Source: Aselliscus stoliczkanus (lineage: Eukaryota > Chordata > Mammalia > Chiroptera > Hipposideridae). From it: a stretch of DNA of 64,000 nt. Shown piece after piece: positions 47,517 to 58,072 of this stretch. Both the position numbers and the translations under genes were made by a program. Location of the stretch: the NCBI GenBank assembly GCA_033961575.1, contig CM066727.1, positions 85,186,501-85,250,500 of the forward strand, in the 5' to 3' direction. Every line of letters starts with the position of its first letter. The first letter of the stretch is position 1. A model generated the notes under the pieces. That model was not told the DNA's origin. It worked only from the letters and a program-made list of their open reading frames with translations, and made no database searches.

Positions 47517-48001
47517 TTCCAGAGTGATCTTTCTAAAACCCAGATTAGATTTGATCATGACACCCTTTCTGATGCATCCAAGGTTCCCTCATGCTTATCT
47601 AAGCACCCTCAGCTCCTGACATTTTCTTTTTATAATTGTTTGCAGCCCCATGTGCCACATGCTATTTTCGGCAGCGCTGTTTTCTACACTTGACATAAAT
47701 ACTCTTCCCATGTCCTCTAACAAATGCAGGTGAAGATTTGAGACTCACTCAAGTGCTACATCCTCTATGGACACTTTGTAAATCTCCAATTAGAAATCCC
47801 ACCTCCAAGCTCCACTCTACGGTGTAGAGGCCTCCAATAGGATGCATGTTAAATGTCCCCCCTCCTAGCACCCTGTACTTTCGTGAAGTTAGGGATGAGG
47901 ATTTTGTCTGTCTTTGATGTCTAATAGCCACTACAATGCTGGCAATTAGTACAGGCACTTAATAAGTATTTATTAAAAAAGAAGAAGTGAGTGAGTGAAT
48001 A
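47517..48001 (+). repeat. L2 LINE 3' relic
   Basis: It starts with the L2 signature 'agagtgatctttctaaaacc', continues with 'agatttgatcatgacaccct', later 'agcaccctgtactttcgtga', and ends 'aataagtatttattaaaaaa' plus 'gagtgagtgaat'. This is the L2 3' end in correct order with internal losses. Confidence 0.75.
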
Positions 48002-48810
48002 GTACACTGTTTTGTGCTAGGATTAGGTAGGCGAGGGGCCAGATACTTCATGCAGGGCTTGTAATACTACAAAGATAGGACACAGCCTCTGACCCTGACA
48101 GCCTGCCTGTCTAGACGATTGAACAATAGGTCAAGTTTAATTGATGCTTTTTTCTTCACTATTATTCTGTGGAAATGAGAGGGTTTATTTACTTGAATAA
48201 ATCAAATCACTTTGACTCTTCCTTTGTGACTGTGAAAATTGTAAATGGCCAGAGCTCTGAAAGAGGACCAAATATTTTTACAAATTCTTTTGGAGATCTA
48301 TTATCCCAGCTTCACAGGAGGCCTTGAGGACATCACCCTGAGCGTGTACCTCACAAAGCTCTGCTACCAAAAGCCAGCTTGGAAAATTGAACTGCTTAGC
48401 TTATTTGTTCCTTTAAAGAGCGCTCATTTTACTACTTCAGTAAAAAAAGGGAAATAAAAAGAAATACCAGAGGGCTCTGTCAAAAGGCAAAGAAAACTGC
48501 TGGTTTAGTTATGACTGCTTTGAGCTGCATGTAAAAGATTCCAACTGCAGGGGCTTCATCAAACAAAATTCTTGTGTGATTTTCCTCACACAAGAGGAAC
48601 CCTGGAAGGAGACAAACAGGCTGGTGAGGCAGCTCTATGATGTTCCTGAAGACTCAGTTTCCCTTTTCTTCTTTCTGAGCCATCATTGTTGGTATATGGG
48701 ATTCTTTTCCCTGGTCATAAGGTGACCGCTCCACCCCCAGACAACATGTGCACTCTAAGGACAGGAAGGAGGCACGAGAGTAATGGAAGCAAAGCCTGTG
48801 GCAGTGGAAC
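48002..48810. other. Unique noncoding stretch
   Basis: No gene or repeat could be assigned. Frames at 48245-48457 and 48686-48874 are short and unremarkable. Confidence 0.4.
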
Positions 48811-48985
48811 TTTTTTTTTTTTAAAGGTATTTTATTGGGGAACAGTGTGTCCCTCCAGGACCCATCAGCTCTAAATCAAAGAGTTGTTTTCAATCTAGTT
48901 GTGGAGGACACAGCTTCATGGTCCATGTAGGAATCAAACCAGCAACCCTGGCACCATAACCCTGCACTCTTACTACCTGACTCCG
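48811..48985 (-). mobile_element. VES-type bat SINE, older copy
   Basis: On the minus strand this reads as the VES SINE: a degraded tRNA-like head with B-box remnant (complement of 'gtaggaatcaaaccagcaac'), a body (complement of 'tctagttgtggaggacacag'), and a tail with 'ccccaataaaatacctt' and poly-A (T run 48811-48822). More substitutions than the 57511 copy and no clean TSD suggest an earlier insertion. Confidence 0.8.
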
Positions 48986-49399
48986 GAATCTTTTTCTCTT
49001 TTTAGTCCCACTCAGTAGACTTCAACTCTCATTGTCTGGAATATATCACACAACCACACTGGTTTGGGGGCACATGCCTGTCCTGAGCAAATCATGGTTC
49101 TTTTAGTGAGGAAGAAGGGAGCAAGAAAACTGATTGTCACAAATCTATGTTCCATTGGGAAATTAATAAGAAATAGGGAAACACAACTCTGCTATGACCT
49201 AGTGGCCTATTTTCCTGTTGGGATAACAAATAGGGATACTGAGAGGCTCATACAAGAACCTTTAGGCTGATTGCTCAGTGGGCTCGTATTTTAGGCACAT
49301 AAGTGGTTACAGGGTCCCTGGCATAAATCCATCCACATGGCTTGCCCTCCACTGGCATTCTGTTCAGTCCACTACAGATTTTAGACTGAATTAATGTCC

Positions 49400-50012
49400 A
49401 TAGCTCTGACCTAGTCTCTAGTCTCTTTGCTTTGAGTTCTTTCCCATTCCAATATCTTCTCTATACTACTCTGAGACTGAACTTTCTTAAATATATACTG
49501 ATTATGATTATGTCACTGTCCTTGAATCTCTCCTATAGTCAGTCTTGTTAGTATGGCTTAAAACAATCCTCACTACCCTTTATGATTTGGTCCTGGCTTT
49601 CCTCGACAGCCCCATTTCTTCAGATTGTTCCCTCATATTTTAGCTCTGACCATACTATATGTCTTTCCCACTCACTGCCTTCCTAGATCTCTCTCATATC
49701 TGGCCCTTGGAGCATGCATTTCCTCCTGCTCATGCCATTCTTCATGCCTCTACATCTTTTTTACCTGAATATTCCCAGAAAAGATGTCACTCTGTGAAGG
49801 AAAACTCCTCTGCTTCCTGGGTTACATGATCTTTCCCTTCTTCTGCACTCGCACCACCATATCATCACTCCCTGTGCAAGGACCTGCGGCTTCCTCTAAA
49901 ATAAATATTTGTGAAGCAGAGAAACATTTGTCCTTTTTCATAACTGCAATCCCATTTGCCTAGTACTATGACTAGCACATAGTAATTACTCAATGAATCC
50001 CTTCTTCATGGA
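49400..50012 (+). repeat. L2 LINE 3' relic
   Basis: 'gactgaactttcttaaatat', 'tatgtcactgtccttgaatc', 'catttcctcctgctcatgcc' and 'gactagcacatagtaattac' followed by 'tcaatgaat' trace the L2 3' region through to its end. The frames are closed by many stops. Confidence 0.72.
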
Positions 50013-50022
50013 CAGGTAAACA

Positions 50023-50065
50023 GGAGTTTCTCTAGGCATCTCAGGACCAAGGTGGGGACCCATCC
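50023..50065 (+). repeat. 43-bp exact dispersed repeat, copy 1
   Basis: Identical over 43 bp to 52079-52121, beginning 'ggagtttctctaggcatctc' and ending 'ggggacccatcc'. The flanks are unrelated: upstream here is an L2 tail, downstream unique text. See copy 2 inside the unclassified repeat at 51788-52330. Confidence 0.95.
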
Positions 50066-50717
50066 AGTTTTCCATTGTCCTCTTCCCTATGGGGTAAAAT
50101 TGGGAAAGTGGTGGTAGGTGGGTACTAGGAAAAGAGGTGACTCTATTTTTCCATTTATGCAATAGTCCTACAACCCCTCTTTATTTTCTTGATCACAGTA
50201 AAGACTGTGATTTCCCCTAATCATGACATTCTTGTGGGTCATTTTCTATACATTTTTTGTTCACAGGTGCTGCTCTTGATATTTATTTAAATCAACTTGA
50301 CTCTTAAAGTTTGGTAGAAAGAGTGTGGGAACACAGTATGATTTTCCTTATGTTGCATGTACCCCTCACACAGATACAGTGCCTCCAGCTAATGACCTGC
50401 CTCTCATTGAGCAATTTATCCCAGCTAAGGGATTTTCCCTGGGAAGCAGTAAGATCTTTGTGGTCATATGTGTTTTCATATATAAGAAGATAAGTACTTT
50501 AATAACTATGAATATTTATGTTATTGAAGACCTGTTCATGTAAAATGTTTATGCAAAATTCCTTCAAAAGAGAATTGTCCTTTATTATTTATAAGCAATA
50601 AAATGTTTTTTTTAAACTTAAACAAAACTTTAAAATACTTGAAAAAGTCATTCCTTCTCATAGAATATATGCAATCTAGCTGATATTTATTCTTGTTTTT
50701 CTTGTCTTTTCTTTGTA

Positions 50718-50935
50718 TTTAAAATTTATTGGGGTTTACAATGGTTAGTAAAATTACATAGGTTTCAAGTGTACAAATCTGTAATACATTTATATATCAT
50801 ATTGTGTGTTCACCCAGAATCAGTTCTCCTCCCATCACCATATATTGGATCCCATTTACCCTCATCTACCCCACCTTCCCCACTTACCCTCTGGTAACCA
50901 CTAAACTATTGTCTGTGTCTATGAGTTTTTGTTTC
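50718..50935 (-). mobile_element. L1 3' UTR fragment (antisense)
   Basis: 'tggggtttacaatggttagt', 'ttacataggtttcaagtgta', 'ttgtgtgttcacccagaatc' and 'cctctggtaaccactaaact' are the antisense L1 3' UTR as found in bats and other laurasiatherians. It is 5'-truncated to about 220 bp. Confidence 0.7.
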
Positions 50936-51474
50936 AATATTCTTTTAAGAATAAACAAAATTATTTCTGAAGCATATGGAAGAATGAAAACAGAAAGACC
51001 TATGACAATAGAACCTCCTAGAAACAAGATTTGCCCTAGGATTTTAAAAAGCGTGAAGTAAACTAAGAAAATATTAGGGTTTATCTTGTAACAATTGAAA
51101 GAAAGGTGAGTGTAAGGACCAATGTGGTTTTCAAATTTTCTCTTGCAAGCAAATACTAGAAACCAAGTTGAACAAGTCCAGTAAAGGATGGGGATTGCTG
51201 TATCATACTGAACTCACAGAACTATGACGATGTCTCATGAGAGCTAGGACCTTGAACTGTGAAGCCAACAGAATCCAGGAATCTCTCAGGGCCAGGTATT
51301 CTCCTGACCCTCCTTCTTTTCTGAATGCCAAACTGTGCACAGAGATAGCACTCTGGTGAGTTCTGGCTTCTCACTGAGATTATGGGACTCTCTCAAATAG
51401 CTCTATCCAGGTTCCTATGGGTGAGAACCCAATAGCCCAGTTTGGATCAGGTGTCCGCCTTTGACCAAACACCC

Positions 51475-51755
51475 TGTCTTCATCAGCTCAGGCTGCTAGA
51501 AGAGCATCATAGATGGGGTGGCTTAAGCAACAGATGTTGATTCCTCACAGGTCTCCAGGCTGGAAGTCCAATGTTAGGGTGCCTAAATGGTGAGGATCTG
51601 GTGAATCTTTTCCTGGGGGCATTAATCCTATTCATGAGGGCTCCACTGTCATGACCTAATTACCTCCTAAAGATCCACCTTCAAATACCATCACATTGGG
51701 GGTTAGGGCTTTGGCATATGAATTTTGGGGAGACACAAATATTCAGTCCATAGCA
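51475..51755 (+). mobile_element. MaLR-type solo LTR (MLT1-like)
   Basis: A non-autonomous ERVL-MaLR LTR, about 280 bp, shortened against the usual 350-450. It starts TG ('tgtcttcatcagctcaggct') and ends CA ('cagtccatagca'). Internal text 'gggtggcttaagcaacagat', 'ccaggctggaagtccaatgt', 'gtcatgacctaattacctcc' and 'catatgaattttggggagac' follows the MLT1/MST order. No internal gag or pol and no second LTR are present, so it is a solo relic from recombination. Confidence 0.75.
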
Positions 51756-51787
51756 TAGCTTAAGCTTGGTGTTCAAAGTGACATAGT

Positions 51788-52330
51788 ACAGTAGGTCCTC
51801 ACTTAATATCATTAATAGCTTCTTGAAAACTGTGACTTTAAGTGACACAACATATACAAAGACCAATTTTACCCTAGGCTAATTGATATAACAGCAATTA
51901 ACTTCCTATAGCATACTTCTGGTCACAAAAACATCGCAATAAGGACCCCATACTCTTTTAATATTAAACATTGCAATCAATGTGTGAAATGAATATGTAT
52001 ATTTAAGAGAGATTAATAACAACAAGTAAGAGAATTATTTTACAACCCACTTACTCTAGTTCAGGGTTGTGGGGGATGGGAGTTTCTCTAGGCATCTCAG
52101 GACCAAGGTGGGGACCCATCCTCAACAAGACGCCCTTCCATCGCAGGACCACTCACACCCACATGCACGCTCCCTCAGACTGGGACAGTGTAGACATGCC
52201 AGTTCATCTCACGTGCACATCTTTGGGATGTGAGAGGAACCCAGGGAAAACCCACACAGACATGGGGAGAACGTGCAAACTCCACCTAGGCAGTGGCCCC
52301 ACCAAGAATCAATTTTTCCTCTCATCAAAA
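51788..52330 (+). repeat. Unclassified old dispersed repeat
   Basis: Two recognisable but unnamed blocks occur in order: 'gtaggtcctcacttaatatc...ccaattttaccctaggctaa', and later 'gacgcccttccatcgcagga...ggggagaacgtgcaaactcc'. Both resemble dispersed sequence I have met in placental genomes, but I cannot assign a class. It contains the second copy of the 43-bp exact repeat (52079-52121). Frames here (88-90 codons) are incidental. Confidence 0.4.
52079..52121 (+). repeat. 43-bp exact dispersed repeat, copy 2
   Basis: Identical to 50023-50065. Here the flanking text on both sides appears to belong to the same old repeat ('tcagggttgtgggggatg' before, 'caacaagacgcccttccatc' after), so this looks like the original locus. 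Confidence 0.95.
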
Positions 52331-52734
52331 TGATACCAAAACAACATTACTCAAGCACCTGCTATACCCACATGGCTGCCGGAGCCATCCACTCGTGGTG
52401 GTGGTGGGAGGGGAAGAAGACTGCGATCTTCTCAGACAGAGAATTTTTTGGAGGCATAATGGGGCTCTTCTCTCAAAAAAATTTGCTCGTTATAGCAAAG
52501 GCAATATACTTTTTGGTTTGCCCCAGTGAGCCACCTCATTTGTGAAGCTTCTTTTGACCTAATGAATCATTTCCTTCATTTATTTTTGGCACTGAGCATG
52601 TAGTTTATTGTGTCTTCCAACTAAATTTTAAGCTACTTCAAAGAACATAATATATGCTAGATACTCAATAATTTGTTAATAGTGAAATAAATATATACAG
52701 TATCATTGACATATCATTGAAGTATGAATACTCA

Positions 52735-52860
52735 ATCCAGGCCCCAATCTCAGCTCTGTGCCTAACTAGCAAGACGTCATTGAGTTCTTTCACCTCTTTG
52801 TGTTTAGTTTTCTCATCTGTTTAACACATGATATGGATATCATGTTTACACTCCTAGTAC
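52735..52860 (+). repeat. MIR SINE relic
   Basis: 'tcagctctgtgcctaactag' then 'gtttagttttctcatctgtt' match the MIR core. Confidence 0.6.
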
Positions 52861-54481
52861 CCACTTTTTCTTCTTCTGATGGAGCAGCCCTATTTTCATT
52901 ATGAAATAACTCAGGCCTTGTCAATCGGCATATATCACTTAGGGCAGAGTGGTTTCTTCCAATGTTAATAAGGATCAAGCCAAGTCAATGGAAGTCAATT
53001 CTAAGATATTTGCTAAAATTACTAAATTGAATAAAGTAGCTCTCTTATTTCTAGACTTGAAATCAGGAGGCAAACCCTGGGATATGTATTCCCAATGAAC
53101 AGAGCCTGCCTGAGTGAAGCCATAACAGAAAAAAACTCAGAGCTGAGAAATGGGAAGATACTGAGCCCAGATGCCCCTGTTTGAGCCCCCGTTTGGATCT
53201 CTCAGTGTCCAAAGCCAACACTATCCTGCCATTATTCAGTTACTTGAGCATATTATCAATGTCCCCATCCTTCTACTTCCACTTTGTTTTTTAAAATTAT
53301 CCCAGTTCAAGCTAGTTTTATGTCAGTCATAATTAAAAGAGCTTGGATTAAATGATGCAAAATAGAAATTTCTTTCACATATCTCTGAAAAGATTGTGAG
53401 TTGGTAGACCCTTTCAAGAAATCAAAAGTCTTCACTATGCTCATACATTTTTTTTCACATTTGGAAATCTATCATAAGAGAATCACCCTAAATATGGAAA
53501 ACACCTTATGACTAAGAAGACAGCAAAGTCTCTGAAACCAACTTTTTTTCTTATCTTTCATTGTATACACAGCATTTAGCACAATGTTAACACAAATTAT
53601 TTACTAAATCCATCAGCCAATTAAATAATATTAACCCAATTATTCATCATAACTTTAAAAACCTGAATGTATACATCTTTAGGAAATGATTTATTTTCAT
53701 ATATGTATTTTTGGTATATTATACAGTCATTAAGATATTATAAAGGATTTGTAATACCATGGAAAACTAGGACATAACATTAAGGGAAATAAATTTAGAA
53801 GCTTGTATATAAAGCACACACATATCTATTTTATTAAAGACACATTCCAGAAGTATACTCCAAAATGATAATTAAGAGAGTGAATGCTTTTTCTTCTTTC
53901 TCTCACTTTTCTATTATTACCAAAATGTATCAACATGATAATATGACTATTTTAATATAGGTATCTAAAAATGCCTGGTTTCAACTTTTTGATCACAATC
54001 TTTTTAATTCTATTATTCTACAATTCTGAGAACCACTAAATTATCATAGTTTTCACAAACCTCATTGTTTCCACAGAAAGTAAAAGTTTAGTACCAAAAT
54101 TCAAGGACAAAGCTGATAAAATTGAGTTCAATGTATTTGCCCTTTTTGTTGTTGTTTTTTAATGGTTGTTTCTGACTCTTTCAAATTGATACAGAGACCA
54201 GGTAGAGTGTCATTTGTTTTCATGGACATGATCCTTTCACTTGATCCAAATTGACAAGAAAAATGCTCATTGTCTTCATGTTCCCTGGCCCTCCGCACTG
54301 ACCAGGAATCCTTCTGTGTTTCCCTAGTCAGTTTTTCTCACCCCTTCTTTCGATCAGCCATGTTCTGACTATCCTGAGTTACCCAGTTTATACCATATTG
54401 TTGTTCCCCCTTGCTCTCCTGACCTCATGCTAAACACCTTCCATATGATACACCCAACTCTCTGCCCTTTTGCTTTCAGAA
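52861..54481. other. Unique AT-rich noncoding stretch
   Basis: No gene, RNA gene or repeat could be assigned. Confidence 0.45.
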
Positions 54482-55000
54482 CACAGTGTTCTCGCCTTAT
54501 CCACAGGGAATATGTTCTAAGACCCCCCCAGTGGATGCCTGAAACCAAGGATAGTACCAAGACTTATATGTACTATATTTTTCCTATACATACATACATT
54601 TTATGGCTTTTGTTTTGTATAAATGAATTACCAGCATCACTACTGTTGCTATTTGGTACCATTATTAAGTAAAATAAGGGTTACATGAACACAAGTACTG
54701 CAATACCATGACAGTTGATCTGATTAACTGAGAGCCGCTAACTGACTAACAGGCAGGGAGCATATACAGCTTAGATATTTTGACAAAAGGATAATTCACA
54801 CCCTGGGCAGTATGGGGTGGGATAAAGTGGGATGGTGAGAGATTTCATCACACTGCTCAGAATGATGCATAATTTAAAACTTATGAATTGTTTAGTACCA
54901 AATGAAAAATTCTGGAATATTCTGTTTAATATTTTTGGACTGTGCTTGTTTGCAGGTAACCATAGAAAGAAAAATCATGGATAAAGGGGGGCTACTATAC
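54482..55000. mobile_element. Tigger-family DNA transposon deletion derivative
   Basis: About 520 bp with imperfect inverted ends: left 'gttctcgccttatccacagg', right 'catggataaaggggggctac'. The left subterminal 'gtggatgcctgaaaccaagg' and internal 'attaagtaaaataagggtta' and 'tttcatcacactgctcagaa' are Tigger-group text. It is too short for the pogo-like transposase, so it is non-autonomous. Confidence 0.7.
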
Positions 55001-55019
55001 TCTATCTCTGCTTATGTTT

Positions 55020-55320
55020 ACCTGGTAAAACTCCTCTCTATTATTCAATTTCCAAATAGGATGTCTCTTCCTTAAAATAGACTTTTTGGTCCCTAAGTTG
55101 AAGTCGGTTGTCCTTACCATAGCTTCTCAAAGGTCCTTGGTCTCCTGTGCAGAGTACCGACCACATGTAACTGTCTGTGTACTGGTGGTTCCTTGCTAGA
55201 ATGTAACCCATGTGACCACAGACAGCATCTGCCTGTCTATTCTGTCTTGTATGTAATCACAGTGCTTAGTGCAGAGCTATTAATTGTAACATTTAGTAAA
55301 TTTAAAAAGAATGGATGGAT
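55020..55320 (+). repeat. L2 LINE 3'-end relic
   Basis: 'ctggtaaaactcctctctat', 'gtgaccacagacagcatctg' and 'atcacagtgcttagtgcaga' then 'catttagtaaatttaaaaag' follow the L2 tail loosely. Confidence 0.5.
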
Positions 55321-57504
55321 ATCACATACTTGTTTAATATTATAACCATTATAGCACAATGGATAATCTAGTTTTTTGGACTCTCAGCCCAGTTCCATTC
55401 ACTGTGTCACTCTGTCTTTCTTAATTCCTGTCTATTGGGCTTTTTTCAACCTTTCAAATTGGGAGATATAATACTAAGCCATTTTATTTTATTTTATTTC
55501 TTTTTAAGCCATTTTATTTTTTTCACAGACTTCTGGGATAGATTTTCATTTGTTTCTATTAGTGGAATTAAATCAATGTTTAATTCTTGATTATACCTTT
55601 ATGATAGCAGAAGGCTATAGGAAAAAGCCCCTTAAATTAAAAAATATCCTGTAATAAACAAATATACTTATTATGGTTTAAAATCCCTGGATCAGGAGTT
55701 CCATAGAGGAATTTACAATAATATTTTGTTTTAAAACTGTTTTTGTTATGATGTCCATAAATTGTGGCTGTTTTTTAACTTTTGCAAAAAACTCATAATA
55801 TTCAGAAACTAAAAATAAACAAACACAAAAGAAACAGGAAAACTAAAAACCAGAGGTCACTCTTTCTCATCTTTTTTTCATCCTTCAGATACATAGGTGA
55901 TAAGATAAGAGCTTCTAGATTGACAGTTAAACTGTCTGAAAATTAACAAGGGATTCATAAAAAAACAGCAGAAACCAGATGATATGAAAAACCTCTTTAA
56001 TAATCCACTGTTGAATTATAACAGATGTTAACTCCCCATGAAATTGTAGACTAAAAATAGGAAAGACAGAATAACCTTGGAAGAGTTTAAGAAAAACTGG
56101 CAATCTGTAGATTCCATAATTTAAAAAAATTAATAATCACTTGCACCTTTATGAGTTTATTTATAAGAGATTTGGTTACCTCATTGAATACATTATTTTA
56201 AAACTTTATCTTTACATGAAATATTTGGCTGAATCTATGATATAGTATTTGTATTTGGGGGAAAGAAAAATTGTACAAGCTGCAAGATATGATGAAATTG
56301 TTTCATTTAACATTTACTTTTCAAACAACTTTGAGAAAATAATGATAAATTTTACTTCAGGGATCTCTGGTGAGCAGTTATGAGGTTGAGCTGAGGAAAT
56401 CAAATGGTCTCTAATTGGGTCATAACCCTATATGCTCTTGCTTCACTGGAGGAAGCAAAACAAGTTTGAGATCAATATTTACACATAGAGCAAATTTCCT
56501 AAATATTTGGGGATTTTTGCAATGGTTAATTTGACCACACAATGCATTTTTTTTATGTTCTGCAATTCTCAAAGGAAAGTGTATGAATACTCAGATACTT
56601 TTAAAGAAACATATCAGATTAAAAACAATCTTTATCTTTAATGATTGACCTTTATTACACAGAATTTTATAGTGTATTCACTGTAAATAAGTAAATACAC
56701 TGAGTTCTAGTAACATGGAGATTCAGCAAGGTAGTGAGTCAAGCCCTCAAGGAAACCCTCTAAGGACAGTGTCTAGAGAAAGATGGACCACCTTAAAGAA
56801 CTGGCCAGGAATTCATGTAATTTGAAAACCACCATTTTTAGGGTTAAGTATCAACAACTCATTGACTGAATTAAAGGTTGTTTTTCAAATTTGTTGGTTT
56901 TAGAAGAATTCAAAAACATCTAAAACATTTATATAACTGGCTATATTGGTGGCCAAACTCATCTAGTCATGGCAGACCCTTTGTTGATCCCATTAACAAA
57001 CATTCATATTCTATTATTATGTGTTGGGTATTATGCTAGAAATAGAAATATAAGACATAGCTTCTGCTCTAAACATTTTAGTTGGATGAAAAAGAACCAT
57101 ATGAAATGCTAAATAACTATATGTTTAACTATACTATGAGTAATTATAATTATGAATTTGTCTATTACAGATAACACAATTAATTCAATTTAGTTTAAAC
57201 GATAAAACTAATTGACTGCATCACATAACTGGATGGCTGCAAGGCTTCAGTGCTATAATGACTTATAATAGAATCAAAGATACTTTTTCTTTCCTTCTCT
57301 GTGTTGCTCCTTCCATGGTGTCAGTTTCATATTAGGGTGGTCTTCCCTTATGGTGGTAAAAGGGCTGTAGCACTGCTAGATATCTCATTTTTATAGCACA
57401 ACATTCAAAAAGAAAAAAAGGCAATGGCTTCTAATCATTCTTCCAAAAGAATGAGGAATGTTCTAGTCCAGAAGACTCTCAAATACTATTGACCTGAATT
57501 AAAT
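55321..57504. other. Unique AT-rich noncoding stretch
   Basis: No gene could be assigned. (TTTTA)-like reiterations occur at 55480-55520. 56990-57090 resembles an old dispersed motif ('attatgtgttgggtattatg'). Confidence 0.45.
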
Positions 57505-57510
57505 CAAGCT

Positions 57511-57694
57511 TTTTTTTTTTTTGAAATTTTATTGGGGAACAGTGTGTTTTTCCAGGGCCCATCAGCTCCAAGTCAAGTAGTTGTCTTCAACCTATTTGTG
57601 GAGAGCGCAGCTCCTTTGCCCATGTGGGAATCGAACCGGCAACCTTGGTGTTATGAGCCTGCGCTTCAACTGTCTGAGCTAACTGGCCATCCCA
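57511..57694 (-). mobile_element. VES-type bat SINE
   Basis: A minus-strand SINE of about 184 bp. It has a tRNA-like head with A-box 'tagctcagacagttgaagcg' and a well-kept B-box (complement of 'gtgggaatcgaacc', 57624-57637), then a body ending 'gttccccaataaaatttc' and a poly-A tail (T run 57511-57522). Short flanking AAGCTT words at 57506-57511 and 57695-57700 may be the TSD. This is the clearest bat-diagnostic element in the window. Confidence 0.88.
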
Positions 57695-57924
57695 AAGCTT
57701 ATTTCTGAACCAATCACTTTGCTCAGAGTAATATATCATGTATTGATTGACTTGGTTGTGGATTTCCTGAATTTATCTCAGTGGCAGTGTATTGAAATCA
57801 GCCCAGAGCTAGGAGCAGGCTGTGTCTCACTCCATCCTTAAACAACATGGGGATATGCAGGCAGTGGAAGAGATATGTAGGCAATAACCACAAAGTCTGC
57901 CCCTTTTATTTCTCCAGTTCATTC

Positions 57925-57951
57925 TCATTCTCTCTCTCCCTCTCTCTCTCT

Positions 57952-57994
<43 letters not shown>

Positions 57995-58029
57995 TCTCTC
58001 TCTCTCTCCCCCTCTCTCTCTCTTTCTCA

Positions 58030-58070
<41 letters not shown>
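57925..58070. repeat. (TC)n followed by (AC)n compound microsatellite
   Basis: A polypyrimidine TC-rich tract at 57925-58029 is followed by about twenty AC units at 58032-58070. Open frames of 82 and 96 codons through it are artefacts of the repeat. Such tracts can adopt triplex or Z-type structure, but nothing here shows a function. Confidence 0.95.
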
Positions 58071-58072
<2 letters not shown>

